Shown here: positions 1 through 6,657 of the stretch, one piece after another
Position numbering within the stretch: the first letter of the stretch is position 1
Layout of the letters: each line of letters opens with the position of its first letter
Assembly: GCA_002328625.1 (NCBI GenBank)
Contig: DCVC01000163.1
Span: 1-9,356, forward strand
DNA from: Bacteroidales bacterium UBA2198
GTDB lineage: Bacteria > Bacteroidota > Bacteroidia > Bacteroidales > VadinHA17
DNA length: 9,356 bases
Reading direction: 5' to 3'
The notes under the pieces: model-generated
Told to the model about the DNA's origin: nothing
Seen by the model: only the letters and a program-made list of their open reading frames with translations
The model's database searches: none
Position numbers and translations under genes: made by a program

Positions 1-12
1 TAATATTATATT

Positions 13-20
13 TACATTTG
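13..20 (+). promoter_or_regulatory. -7 promoter element of the XRE-type regulator gene
   Basis: TACATTTG is an exact match to the Bacteroidota -7 consensus TAnnTTTG. It lies 21 bases before the ATG at 42, which gives a short leader. The matching -33 element would fall outside the window, so only half of the promoter can be seen. Confidence 0.5.
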
Positions 21-41
21 TAATGTATAATTATTAAAGAA

Positions 42-476
42 ATGAAAGAACGCATTATGGAATTTCTTAAAAAAGAAAATAAATCTGCAGCTCAACTCGC
101 AGAAGAAATAGGTGTTCAACCATCAGGAATATCTCATATTCTATCAGGCAGAAACAAACCGAGTCTTGATTTTGTGATCAAAATGTTGGAAAAATATAAA
201 TATATTTCCTCCGATTGGCTCTTGTTTGGAACCGGAACAATTTATAAAGAAGCTTCACTGGCCACTTTATTTGATGAAAACCAGAATTTTTCTCGAGAAA
301 AAAAGAAAAGCGATTCTTTTATTACTTCTGACAGTACTGAAAACAAAGAACAATCCCTGATTGGTGAACAAAAAAGTGCTTCAGGTTTTAAAGAAATAGT
401 TACTTCCAGGATTATTAGGATAGTGTGGTTCTATGAAAATAACAGCTTTGAAGATTTTATCCCCGCAAGGGACTGA
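42..476 (+). CDS. small XRE-family helix-turn-helix transcriptional regulator
   Basis: This is a probable cytoplasmic DNA-binding regulator of 144 residues. Residues 3-57 form a Cro/C1-type helix-turn-helix domain: QLAEEIGVQPSGISHILSGR carries the two central helices, and residues 59-68 (DWLLFGTGTI) match the W-L-L-x-G-x-G ending common in Bacteroidota XRE proteins. Residues 70-120 are a charged, Ser/Lys/Glu-rich, probably disordered linker. The last 24 residues (RIIRIVWFYENNSFEDFIP) form a short hydrophobic-aromatic tail. Similar tails, with an FY..(K/N)(T/S)F core, occur in many Bacteroidota XRE proteins of this size. The ATG at 42 is the first start after an in-frame stop at 21-23, and it sits behind a -7 element. 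No target operator is evident. The gene is more AT-rich than the pyr genes and is probably not part of their operon, since 167 bases and a candidate second promoter separate them. The family is clear, but the regulon is unknown. Confidence 0.88.
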   Translation: MKERIMEFLKKENKSAAQLAEEIGVQPSGISHILSGRNKPSLDFVIKMLEKYKYISSDWLLFGTGTIYKEASLATLFDENQNFSREKKKSDSFITSDSTENKEQSLIGEQKSASGFKEIVTSRIIRIVWFYENNSFEDFIPARD

Positions 477-617
477 TGTAAAGGATTATTTCGATCCTCA
501 ATCTATACTCATTTATCTGAAGGCTCAAAGCGGGATTTTTTTATGTCGTTAGTCGGAATCCGCAATAATATTTAAAAGACAAATCACCATATCTAATAAA
601 TAAATCTTATATATGAA

Positions 618-625
618 TATCTTTG
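618..625 (+). promoter_or_regulatory. candidate -7 element for the pyrK-pyrD operon
   Basis: TATCTTTG matches TAnnTTTG exactly and ends 18 bases before the ATG at 644. The possible TTG start at 623 lies inside this element, which argues for ATG 644 as the real pyrK start. No good -33 TTG/TTTG was seen about 20 bases upstream, so the call rests on a single box. Confidence 0.4.
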
Positions 626-643
626 CAGGTAAATCCGTTTCAA

Positions 644-1411
644 ATGTCAAAGCGAATTGAGGATTTAACAGTTTTAGTTAATACGAGGATCAATAATGAT
701 TCTTTTATTCTGGAACTCTCGGGAAATAATTATTTACCGCGATTAAAACCCGGACAATTCGCTCAGGTAAGGATAGACGGGAGCCCGGGAACATTCCTGC
801 GCCGCCCGATTTCTATTCATGATGTGGATTACGCTAAAAACACCATTAAATTTCTGGTGCAGATTGCAGGAAAAGGAACGGAAACTCTGTCAAAAATTGC
901 CGGCGGTTCTAATCTGAATATTATTTATCCACTTGGCAACTCATTTTCTCTTCCCTCTCCAGGAGACAAAGTGTTGATAATTGGCGGCGGATGCGGAGTT
1001 GCACCATTGTTATTTCTCGGCAAGTATTTAAGGTTAAATGGTTATCAACCAGATATTCTGCTTGGTTTCAGAAACAGTGAACGTATCATTGAATATGAGG
1101 AATATGTAAAAATAGGCCGTGTATTTCTTACGACGGAAGATGGATCAGAGGGAGAGAAAGGTTCTGTTATTAATCATTCTGCCCTGACAGATAGTACGTA
1201 TAACCGCATTTACTGCTGTGGTCCGGATGCAATGATGAAGGCCGTTGCAAAATACTGTATGGAGCGCATGATTACCTGTGAGGTCTCACTCGAGAACCTG
1301 ATGGCATGCGGTATCGGGGTCTGCCTTTGTTGCATTGTTGATACTTTAAAAGGAAACCTGTGTGCTTGCATTGATGGTCCGGTTTTCAACATAAATGATC
1401 TAAAATGGTAA
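644..1411 (+). CDS. pyrK: dihydroorotate dehydrogenase B, electron-transfer subunit PyrK
   Basis: PyrK carries FAD and a [2Fe-2S] cluster and passes electrons from the FMN of PyrD to NAD+ during oxidation of dihydroorotate to orotate in pyrimidine synthesis. It is a cytoplasmic partner of PyrD in a heterotetramer. From ATG 644 it has 255 residues, the usual length. Residues 51-59 (FLRRPISIH) form the FAD-binding RxxS loop, and 114-121 (GGGCGVAP) the nucleotide-binding glycine turn of the ferredoxin-reductase fold. The cluster ligands lie near the C-terminus, with Cys222-x4-Cys227-x2-Cys230 followed by Cys240 and Cys242, and the chain ends in the family-typical GPVFNINDL. A TTG at 623 would add seven residues, but it overlaps the probable -7 box, and an in-frame stop at 614-616 closes the frame above it. 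The 3' end overlaps pyrD by seven bases (ATGGTAA), which indicates translational coupling. Confidence 0.95.
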   Translation: MSKRIEDLTVLVNTRINNDSFILELSGNNYLPRLKPGQFAQVRIDGSPGTFLRRPISIHDVDYAKNTIKFLVQIAGKGTETLSKIAGGSNLNIIYPLGNSFSLPSPGDKVLIIGGGCGVAPLLFLGKYLRLNGYQPDILLGFRNSERIIEYEEYVKIGRVFLTTEDGSEGEKGSVINHSALTDSTYNRIYCCGPDAMMKAVAKYCMERMITCEVSLENLMACGIGVCLCCIVDTLKGNLCACIDGPVFNINDLKW

Positions 1412-2319
1412 ACCTGGGGTTTTCAATAGGTCCGCTACGATTCAGAAATCCGGTGCTCACAGCTTCCGGTACTTGCGGTTATGGCACGGAGTTGGACGAT
1501 TTTATGGATGTTTCAAGGTTAGGGGGAATAGTACTGAAGGGGACCACAATGGAACCAAGGGAAGGGAATCCCTATCCGAGGATGGCTGAAACTCCTTCAG
1601 GCATGCTGAACTCTGTCGGACTCCAGAATAAAGGGATTGAATATTTTGAAAAGCACATCTATCCTCATGTTTCATTATATAATACTAACATAATTGTTAA
1701 CATAAACGGCAGTATTATAGAAGATTATGTAGCTCTTGCAGAAAGGATTGACAGGCTTGAAAAAATACCTGCCATTGAACTTAATATTTCCTGTCCTAAT
1801 GTAAAAATGGGTGGAATGGCATTTGGTACGAACACTGTTTCTGCTCGGGAAGTTATTAAAGCAGTAAGATCTGTATACTCTAAAATTCTGATAGTCAAAC
1901 TCTCTCCGAATGTAACTGACATAGTCCAATTTGCAGGGATTGCAGAGGAAGAAGGTGCAGATTCGATATCTTTAATTAATACTCTGCTGGGTATGGCAAT
2001 TGATACCAGGACCATGAAATCCTCTCTTTCAACTGTCACCGGTGGTTTGTCGGGACCTGCAATCAAGCCCATTGCTCTCAGAATGGTTTGGCAGGTTGCA
2101 AAAGCTGTGAAAATCCCTGTGATTGGCATTGGAGGTATAATGACACCATCAGATGCAATTGAGTTTCTGCTGGCTGGAGCTGCTGCCATTCAGATTGGAA
2201 CAGCCACATTTATTGATCCTCAAACCTCAGTCAGGATAGTGGAAGGTATTGAAAATTACCTTATTACAAAGGGATTTGATGATATCAGGGATCTGATTGG
2301 CTTTGTAAATAAAGCTTAG
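1405..2319 (+). CDS. pyrD: dihydroorotate dehydrogenase B, catalytic subunit PyrD (class 1B)
   Basis: This FMN-dependent TIM-barrel enzyme oxidises (S)-dihydroorotate to orotate, the fourth step of UMP synthesis. It works in the cytoplasm with PyrK and uses NAD+ as final acceptor. The 304-residue length is normal for class 1B. Visible motifs are NPVLTASGTCGYG (residues 15-27), the substrate-contact region NSVGLQNKGIE (69-79), and ELNISCPNV (125-133) with catalytic base Cys130. Cys, rather than Ser, is the mark of class 1 enzymes. Further motifs are NTLLGMAIDTRT, GGLSGPAIKP, and the FMN-phosphate loops GIGGI and IQIGTA near the C-terminus. The ATG at 1405 overlaps the pyrK stop, so the two subunits are probably made in balance. 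Pairing with PyrK separates it from the fumarate-linked class 1A and the quinone-linked class 2 enzymes. Confidence 0.97.
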   Translation: MVNLGFSIGPLRFRNPVLTASGTCGYGTELDDFMDVSRLGGIVLKGTTMEPREGNPYPRMAETPSGMLNSVGLQNKGIEYFEKHIYPHVSLYNTNIIVNINGSIIEDYVALAERIDRLEKIPAIELNISCPNVKMGGMAFGTNTVSAREVIKAVRSVYSKILIVKLSPNVTDIVQFAGIAEEEGADSISLINTLLGMAIDTRTMKSSLSTVTGGLSGPAIKPIALRMVWQVAKAVKIPVIGIGGIMTPSDAIEFLLAGAAAIQIGTATFIDPQTSVRIVEGIENYLITKGFDDIRDLIGFVNKA

Positions 2320-2462
2320 AAAAAGAATCTTTGCTATTTTTCAAGTAATTCTTTTCCAGTTTCAAAACATTTCTTAATCCGGATAATATTCTTTATCTTT
2401 TGCTTTTATTTTGTAAGTTATAAAACCAGATTATTTAATTCTATTAATCAGAAGATATTGAA

Positions 2463-2930
2463 ATGACAGAAAGTTTACAAATTGATGGTCTTGACAGAAA
2501 GATACTCGATATAATAACAAAAAATGCCAGAATCCCGTATCTTGAGGTAGCAAGAGTATGTGGTGTCTCAGGAGCTGCAATACATCAGCGTGTGCAAAGA
2601 CTCATGAAAATAGGAGTGATCAAAGGATCAGAATTTAAGGTAGATCCTGTAATGGTTGGCTATAAAACCTGCGCATATATTGGAATTTTTCTTGACCATC
2701 CGGGTCATTACCGCGAGGTAATAAAGAAATTCAAAGACATTCCGGAAATAATAGAGTGCCACTATACAACAGGCAACTATTCCCTGTTTATTAAAGTGTA
2801 TACCCGTGATAATGAGCATCTGCGTGATATACTCACTGAAAAGATCCAGAATATCCCCGGTATCACCAGGACCGAAACGCTTATCTCTCTTGAGGAATCA
2901 ATCAATAGACAGATCAATGTCCTGGAGTGA
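2463..2930 (+). CDS. Lrp/AsnC-family transcriptional regulator
   Basis: This 155-residue protein is a typical Lrp/AsnC regulator: a DNA-binding N-terminus followed by a RAM (AsnC-type) ligand-sensing domain that usually assembles into octamers and responds to amino acids. Residues 8-57 show the standard winged-helix start (DGLDRKILDIITKNARIPYL, then VARVCGVSGAAIHQRVQRL and GVIKG). Residues 66-155 form the alpha-beta RAM domain, with TTGNYSLFIKVYTRD matching the family's G-x-(Y/D)-D-x-x-x-x-V strand region near the ligand pocket. The gene stands alone, 143 bases after pyrD, and converges on the mutase-like gene. The effector is not readable from sequence. Lrp/AsnC proteins often control nearby amino-acid genes, so the mutase/dehydrogenase pair or asnA in this window are possible targets, but that is inference. 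The gene is not named asnC because orthology to the E. coli gene cannot be shown. Confidence 0.93.
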   Translation: MTESLQIDGLDRKILDIITKNARIPYLEVARVCGVSGAAIHQRVQRLMKIGVIKGSEFKVDPVMVGYKTCAYIGIFLDHPGHYREVIKKFKDIPEIIECHYTTGNYSLFIKVYTRDNEHLRDILTEKIQNIPGITRTETLISLEESINRQINVLE

Positions 2931-3020
2931 TGACATGCTTATGTTTTCTTAACTGCCTGCATAATAGATCATTGATGTGGTTTGCTGATTGCGTGTTACT
3001 GGTTGCCTGATAGTCAATGA

Positions 3021-4649
3021 TTAGTATCTTAAAAGGCTTATTCTTTCCTCTTCGTTTAATCTGTTCCCTGTCTCCGGATCAATGGCATACCATGCCCCGT
3101 TTATAAGCCTTGTAATAACCTTCCCGTACAAATGAGGATTTCCCTGAAAATGTGGCGTATCAAGAAGTCCCGATTTGATAGCGCCGGAAATAACTTCAGG
3201 ATCTGACAATGGATCTTTACTGGTCGTTGAAGCTCTGTTTTTTATGGCTTCCAGCAATACCCTCGCTTCAGATTTCAATTCATCCTTTCTGGATTTAACT
3301 ATCTTATTATCTGTAAGATCGGGCATGCCATGCAGAGTATTATGGAGTACACCATGAACAATACTACAGCTCTGAACAAGTTCATCAGGAAAAATAGCAT
3401 GGTCGCCTTCACTGAAACCAACAACATGAAGGATATGGGGCCTGAGTGCCAGGCTGACCACTGCTGAAGCTGCCAGCTGACCCTGGGCAAATGAAGGATC
3501 AGATGAAAAGTGAGCAAGTCCGGCCCGTACTTCACGAAAAACTGAAAATGTATCGTCAGAAAGCTCTTCTATCAACTCATTCTTGGCAAGCATTTTGGCA
3601 ATATCCATCTCGGCGCTTGTTCCCGGGGGATTATTAAACATATATTGGGATACATAATGCCTGACGCCTGCTTTCTTTGCATTATAGGCTGCCAGAAAAG
3701 CCATCGTAACAGCCAGAGAATCGTGTGCATCACGCAGGCTCCATTGATGTGACTCATTTACCTCAACCGGAATGCCTCTCTGAGCATACCAATGCATTAC
3801 CTCCTGATGTTCCTTTATTGCTTCCCTTATTGAACGTCCTGAACGCCCGTCAATAACACTGTACCAGCATAAAGGGATGGCTCCCCATGCATTATTAATA
3901 GTCCTTACACTCATTTCAGCCCATTTCATGAGATCGCGCGTTCCGGCATAACACCTTACAAGAGGATAGTTACCACATCGTGAGCTTTGATATATGGCCT
4001 CCAGATCTTCAGCTTTCCTGACAGGCACGCCACCGGCCCCATCCTGTCCGGGATCCATCTCTTCGGGATGAAAAAAATGTTCCTGTGCATTTTGGTCGGG
4101 ACCGATTGACAAAACATCCAGAACACCTGATTGGGCAATCATTACAACACCTTCAAGTGTCTCTTCCAGCATTGGCCGCCCAAAATGATGCCGGATAAGT
4201 GGATACGGATACTTCTGATTTATTCTGCCAACAAGATTGTGCTCAAATGATTCCTCAGAAAGTATACCTCCTCCGCCTCTCAGATACGCTTTTATAAATT
4301 CAACCGGTTCAGTGCCATTAAATGAACGTTCAAACAATCCGGAGTCATTTGCAGCCTCAGCCACAGGGGGGGTACCTCCGAAAATCAAACGTTGATTTTC
4401 AAGTCCGGACCTGATCAGCTCATTTTTCAGTTCGTTGAACAGTTCTGAGGCAGTTTCAGGTGTCAGTCTGTAACTCAGGGCTGCGATATCAGGCTTCTCT
4501 TCTTTTATAACCTTGATAAGTCGTTTTACAGCAACAGCAGGTCCTAAAGAGACTGTACTATAGCCTTCACTTTCTGCCAGCTTCAAAAAATGGTGCAGCC
4601 CTCCGACATGAACACAGCTGCCAATTGCAGCCCCAATGATCTTCTTCAT
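3021..4649 (-). CDS. cobalamin-dependent mutase-like protein: N-terminal B12-binding domain plus glutamate-mutase-like barrel
   Basis: This 542-residue protein appears to join two parts. Residues 1-125 look like a B12-binding Rossmann-type domain: IGSCVHVGG (9-17) lines up with the IGSDCHAVG stretch of glutamate mutase S, followed by a Ser loop (ALSYRLTP, 57-64) and a GG turn (FGGTPP, 90-95). His14, the expected lower cobalt ligand, is present, but the preceding motif Asp is Cys12. Residues about 130-542 resemble glutamate mutase E: a PLVRCYAGTRD region (229-239), a long helix-rich segment, and a C-terminal SGLLDTPHFQGNP then GKVITR pattern like that family's GVMDIPF end. By-eye comparison from memory found no counterparts of the glutamate-binding arginines, so a different substrate, or loss of mutase activity, is possible. 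It follows the opine-type dehydrogenase by 95 bases on the same strand. The substrate is unknown. B12 binding is fairly likely, and a carbon-skeleton rearrangement is an inference. Confidence 0.7.
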   Translation of the reverse strand: MKKIIGAAIGSCVHVGGLHHFLKLAESEGYSTVSLGPAVAVKRLIKVIKEEKPDIAALSYRLTPETASELFNELKNELIRSGLENQRLIFGGTPPVAEAANDSGLFERSFNGTEPVEFIKAYLRGGGGILSEESFEHNLVGRINQKYPYPLIRHHFGRPMLEETLEGVVMIAQSGVLDVLSIGPDQNAQEHFFHPEEMDPGQDGAGGVPVRKAEDLEAIYQSSRCGNYPLVRCYAGTRDLMKWAEMSVRTINNAWGAIPLCWYSVIDGRSGRSIREAIKEHQEVMHWYAQRGIPVEVNESHQWSLRDAHDSLAVTMAFLAAYNAKKAGVRHYVSQYMFNNPPGTSAEMDIAKMLAKNELIEELSDDTFSVFREVRAGLAHFSSDPSFAQGQLAASAVVSLALRPHILHVVGFSEGDHAIFPDELVQSCSIVHGVLHNTLHGMPDLTDNKIVKSRKDELKSEARVLLEAIKNRASTTSKDPLSDPEVISGAIKSGLLDTPHFQGNPHLYGKVITRLINGAWYAIDPETGNRLNEEERISLLRY

Positions 4650-4684
4650 ATTATTGAATTAAAGCTTAATGATAATAAATTAAT

Positions 4685-4718
4685 TCCTTATGACCGCAAT
4701 TAAAAGCGACCATAAGGA
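4685..4718 (-). promoter_or_regulatory. inverted repeat between the dehydrogenase and mutase-like genes
   Basis: TCCTTATG (4685-4692) and CATAAGGA (4711-4718) are perfect 8-base complementary arms. Inside them, after a two-base mismatch, CGC and GCG can add three pairs around an eight-base AT-rich loop. On the minus strand the hairpin lies 27 bases after the dehydrogenase stop and about 35 bases before the mutase-like start. No clear T-run follows, so a processing, stability or attenuation element is more plausible than a full terminator. A competing six-base pairing is possible between GACCAT (4708-4713) and ATGGTC (4732-4737). Confidence 0.4.
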
Positions 4719-4744
4719 TTATTATAAGCGGATGGTCTTTAATA

Positions 4745-5854
4745 TCACCTAGCCGGTTCCCCGATCGCGATTAATCTCAGCTCTCTTACACTCATTCCTG
4801 AGATACCCAGTTTTTCGACTGTTCTTCCCTGTGACCAGTAATCATTGGAATTCAAGGATGATCCAAGATGTATAATGGAATTAATAGTTGGGGTATTTAC
4901 ACTGAACATATTGCCCATTGAGGCAATAGGGACAAGACTGAAAGGGATATCTTCTTCGAGATACCTCATTTTTAATGATCTGGGAGCAAGGATTCCCCTG
5001 TACCCTATATTCTTTCGCATCGCTTCAATAAGGGTTTGTCCGGCTGAACTGTATGCCATATACAACCACTGACGGGCAGTAATAACCCTTATGCCGATTG
5101 CTTCAGCAACCCTGACCCTTTCTTCATCTATTTTTTCAAGTATCAGACTCACAGAGGGTGTTACCCCTTCATGATAGAACTGAAAATCAACATCGTGTTC
5201 AATCCAGCCTGCATTCATTACGCAAAGAGCCGGATGGAAAACGCTTCCTATATTCTCAAGACTGGTTTTAAATATATTGTCTCCCGGAACAAACTGGGGG
5301 TAGAACTGACGAAGCTTATTTATAACATTAGGAATAAGATGTGCTCGTACTGTGGCAACAGGTATTGAGTGCTTGATCCTGAAAATATGAACCTGTGAAG
5401 GTCCGGTGGCACGGGAAGCATAAATAAAAGTCTGCGCTTCCGACACAGTAACATCAGCTGCTACATTTTTTGACGTCAGGACCTGCTTTACCTCAAGGGC
5501 ACCGAATGTTCTCCCGGGGTGAAGTACAATATGCTGACCATCAACAAGGTGAGGAGCCATCTGCTCAGCCAGCCACCTGTGACCGAATGCAGGAACCACG
5601 ATCATTATTAGTTCAACATCCTTTATTGCTTCCTTCATTGATGTGGTAGCAAGGCTTATCTCACCAAAACCTTCAACCTCTCCTGTTATCTCAACGGCTC
5701 CTGATGATTTTACTCCCCATAGCCTCTCCTCTCCACGGTTAAAGAGATTCACCCTGTGGCCCATCAGTGCCAGGTGACCGGCCATTGCCAACCCCCCGTG
5801 GCCTGCACCAAGCACTGCGATTTTTGATCTGGTCTTCTGATTTGAATTTGGCAT
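4745..5854 (-). CDS. NAD(P)-dependent octopine/nopaline (opine) dehydrogenase-family protein
   Basis: Members of this family reductively join an amino acid and a 2-oxo acid, or run the reverse reaction, using NAD(P)H in the cytoplasm. The protein has 369 residues. Residues 11-41 form the Rossmann start with GAGHGG (16-21). Its C-terminal helical domain carries the octopine-dehydrogenase signature: NIGSVFHPALCVMNAG (201-216) with the probable catalytic His207, DEERVRVAEAIG (243-254) with the probable partner Asp243, then EDIPFSLVPIASMG and NTPTINSIIHL (301-330). This full set makes the family assignment strong, while the substrate cannot be read. The ATG at 5854 is chosen because the Rossmann strand begins at residue 11, as expected. 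The mutase-like gene lies 95 bases downstream on the same strand, and the two probably share a transcript. No nicotianamine-like synthase or transporter adjoins it, so a metallophore role is not supported. Confidence 0.88.
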   Translation of the reverse strand: MPNSNQKTRSKIAVLGAGHGGLAMAGHLALMGHRVNLFNRGEERLWGVKSSGAVEITGEVEGFGEISLATTSMKEAIKDVELIMIVVPAFGHRWLAEQMAPHLVDGQHIVLHPGRTFGALEVKQVLTSKNVAADVTVSEAQTFIYASRATGPSQVHIFRIKHSIPVATVRAHLIPNVINKLRQFYPQFVPGDNIFKTSLENIGSVFHPALCVMNAGWIEHDVDFQFYHEGVTPSVSLILEKIDEERVRVAEAIGIRVITARQWLYMAYSSAGQTLIEAMRKNIGYRGILAPRSLKMRYLEEDIPFSLVPIASMGNMFSVNTPTINSIIHLGSSLNSNDYWSQGRTVEKLGISGMSVRELRLIAIGEPAR

Positions 5855-5995
5855 CAGCAGGTTTAATAAATTTTATTGTTTCCTTTAGTTGCGACTTCAG
5901 ACACCTCTCCTGAACAGAGAGCAATATTTTATAAATATACAAAATAATCTTTGTAAGTAAAAATAATTTTCGCTAAAAACGCCAAAATAAGCCTC

Positions 5996-6047
5996 TTATG
6001 ATAGCCTAAACTTAAGAAAATTGCCATATCATAAATTAATATCATAA
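5996..6047. promoter_or_regulatory. three copies of the 8-mer TATCATAA in the divergent gap, possible operator
   Basis: The 8-mer occurs at 6027-6034 and 6040-6047 on the plus strand (extending to a shared 9-mer, ATATCATAA, 13 bases apart) and inverted at 5996-6003. The gap (5855-6101) separates the minus-strand dehydrogenase gene from the plus-strand secreted-protein gene, so a bound regulator could affect either. The motif is AT-rich in AT-rich DNA, and chance is a real alternative. No exact TAnnTTTG element was found in this gap. Confidence 0.25.
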
Positions 6048-6107
6048 TCAGGCTCAAAGAATTCTTTTTTTTCTCAATTTTATTGTCTTTAATAAAATAT
6101 CATGATC

Positions 6108-6575
6108 ATGAAAAAAACTATTCTTCTTTTAACAGCATTCGTGTTTACAGCTATTGCTTCCGGACAGGTACCCGATTTCACCGGAAACTGGAAACTGAAC
6201 AATTCAAAAAGTAATCTTAACTATGATTTTACACTGGCTCCGGGGGTTATAATCATTGCTCACAAAGACAATGATATGACCATAGAGAAACATTCCAGTT
6301 TTCAGGGTCAGGACTACACAAGCAATGATAAATTTACACTCGATGGCAAAGAGTGTGTTAATCCGGGCTGGATGGATTCACAGAAGAAATCAACAGCCAT
6401 CTGGGCTGACGATAAAAAATCTCTGAAAATCACTACCAATTTGTCAGCCGGTGATGTCGGAGATGTAACAATCGTGGAAATTCTTAAAATGGTTGAAGAC
6501 AATATGGTTATTGAATCCACAGCTACCTCATCTTACGGCGATCTGGTTGAGACAATGGTTTACGATAAACAATAA
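6108..6575 (+). CDS. small secreted protein of unknown function
   Basis: I do not recognise a named family. From ATG 6108 the protein has 155 residues and begins with a clear Sec signal peptide (MKKTILLLTAFVFTAIASGQ). It has no lipobox Cys, so it is probably cleaved near residues 18-20 and released to the periplasm or outside. The mature part starts PDFTGNWKLNNSKSNL, a G-x-W-x-L-N-x-x-K-S pattern seen at the start of small lipocalin-like beta proteins. Alternating hydrophobic and polar stretches follow, suggesting an all-beta barrel or sandwich of about 130 residues. One cysteine is predicted in the mature chain, so no internal disulfide is expected. An ATG at 6102 would add only Met-Ile; ATG 6108 is preferred because it puts MKK at the start of the signal peptide. 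The gene is flanked by convergent asnA and a divergent dehydrogenase gene, so context gives no function. Confidence 0.75.
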   Translation: MKKTILLLTAFVFTAIASGQVPDFTGNWKLNNSKSNLNYDFTLAPGVIIIAHKDNDMTIEKHSSFQGQDYTSNDKFTLDGKECVNPGWMDSQKKSTAIWADDKKSLKITTNLSAGDVGDVTIVEILKMVEDNMVIESTATSSYGDLVETMVYDKQ

Positions 6576-6657
6576 CTATCCGATTTTTATCAGTTGTATG
6601 TTTATCCCAAAATAATTCAGGGTTGTTGTTATCTCGCGATTTAGATTACAGGCATAT

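Noticed and set aside
482..542. Terminator after the XRE gene (AGGAT/ATCCT hairpin and a T-run at 536-542)
   Set aside because: The stem is only five bases and sits nearly 40 bases before the T-run, with no GC-rich stem next to the Ts.
1725..2189. 154-codon open frame on the minus strand inside pyrD
   Set aside because: It is fully antisense to a gene with every expected PyrD motif, and its translation shows no recognisable domain; it is a frame shadow.
2968..3021. Inverted repeat ATCATTGA / TCAATGAT in the convergent gap after the Lrp/AsnC gene
   Set aside because: The arms are only eight bases and lie 38 bases apart, with no T-run, so it is not a convincing terminator.
4745..5854. Opine metallophore (staphylopine-like) biosynthesis
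   Set aside because: No nicotianamine-synthase-like gene, exporter or TonB receptor is nearby; the neighbour is a B12-mutase-like protein instead.
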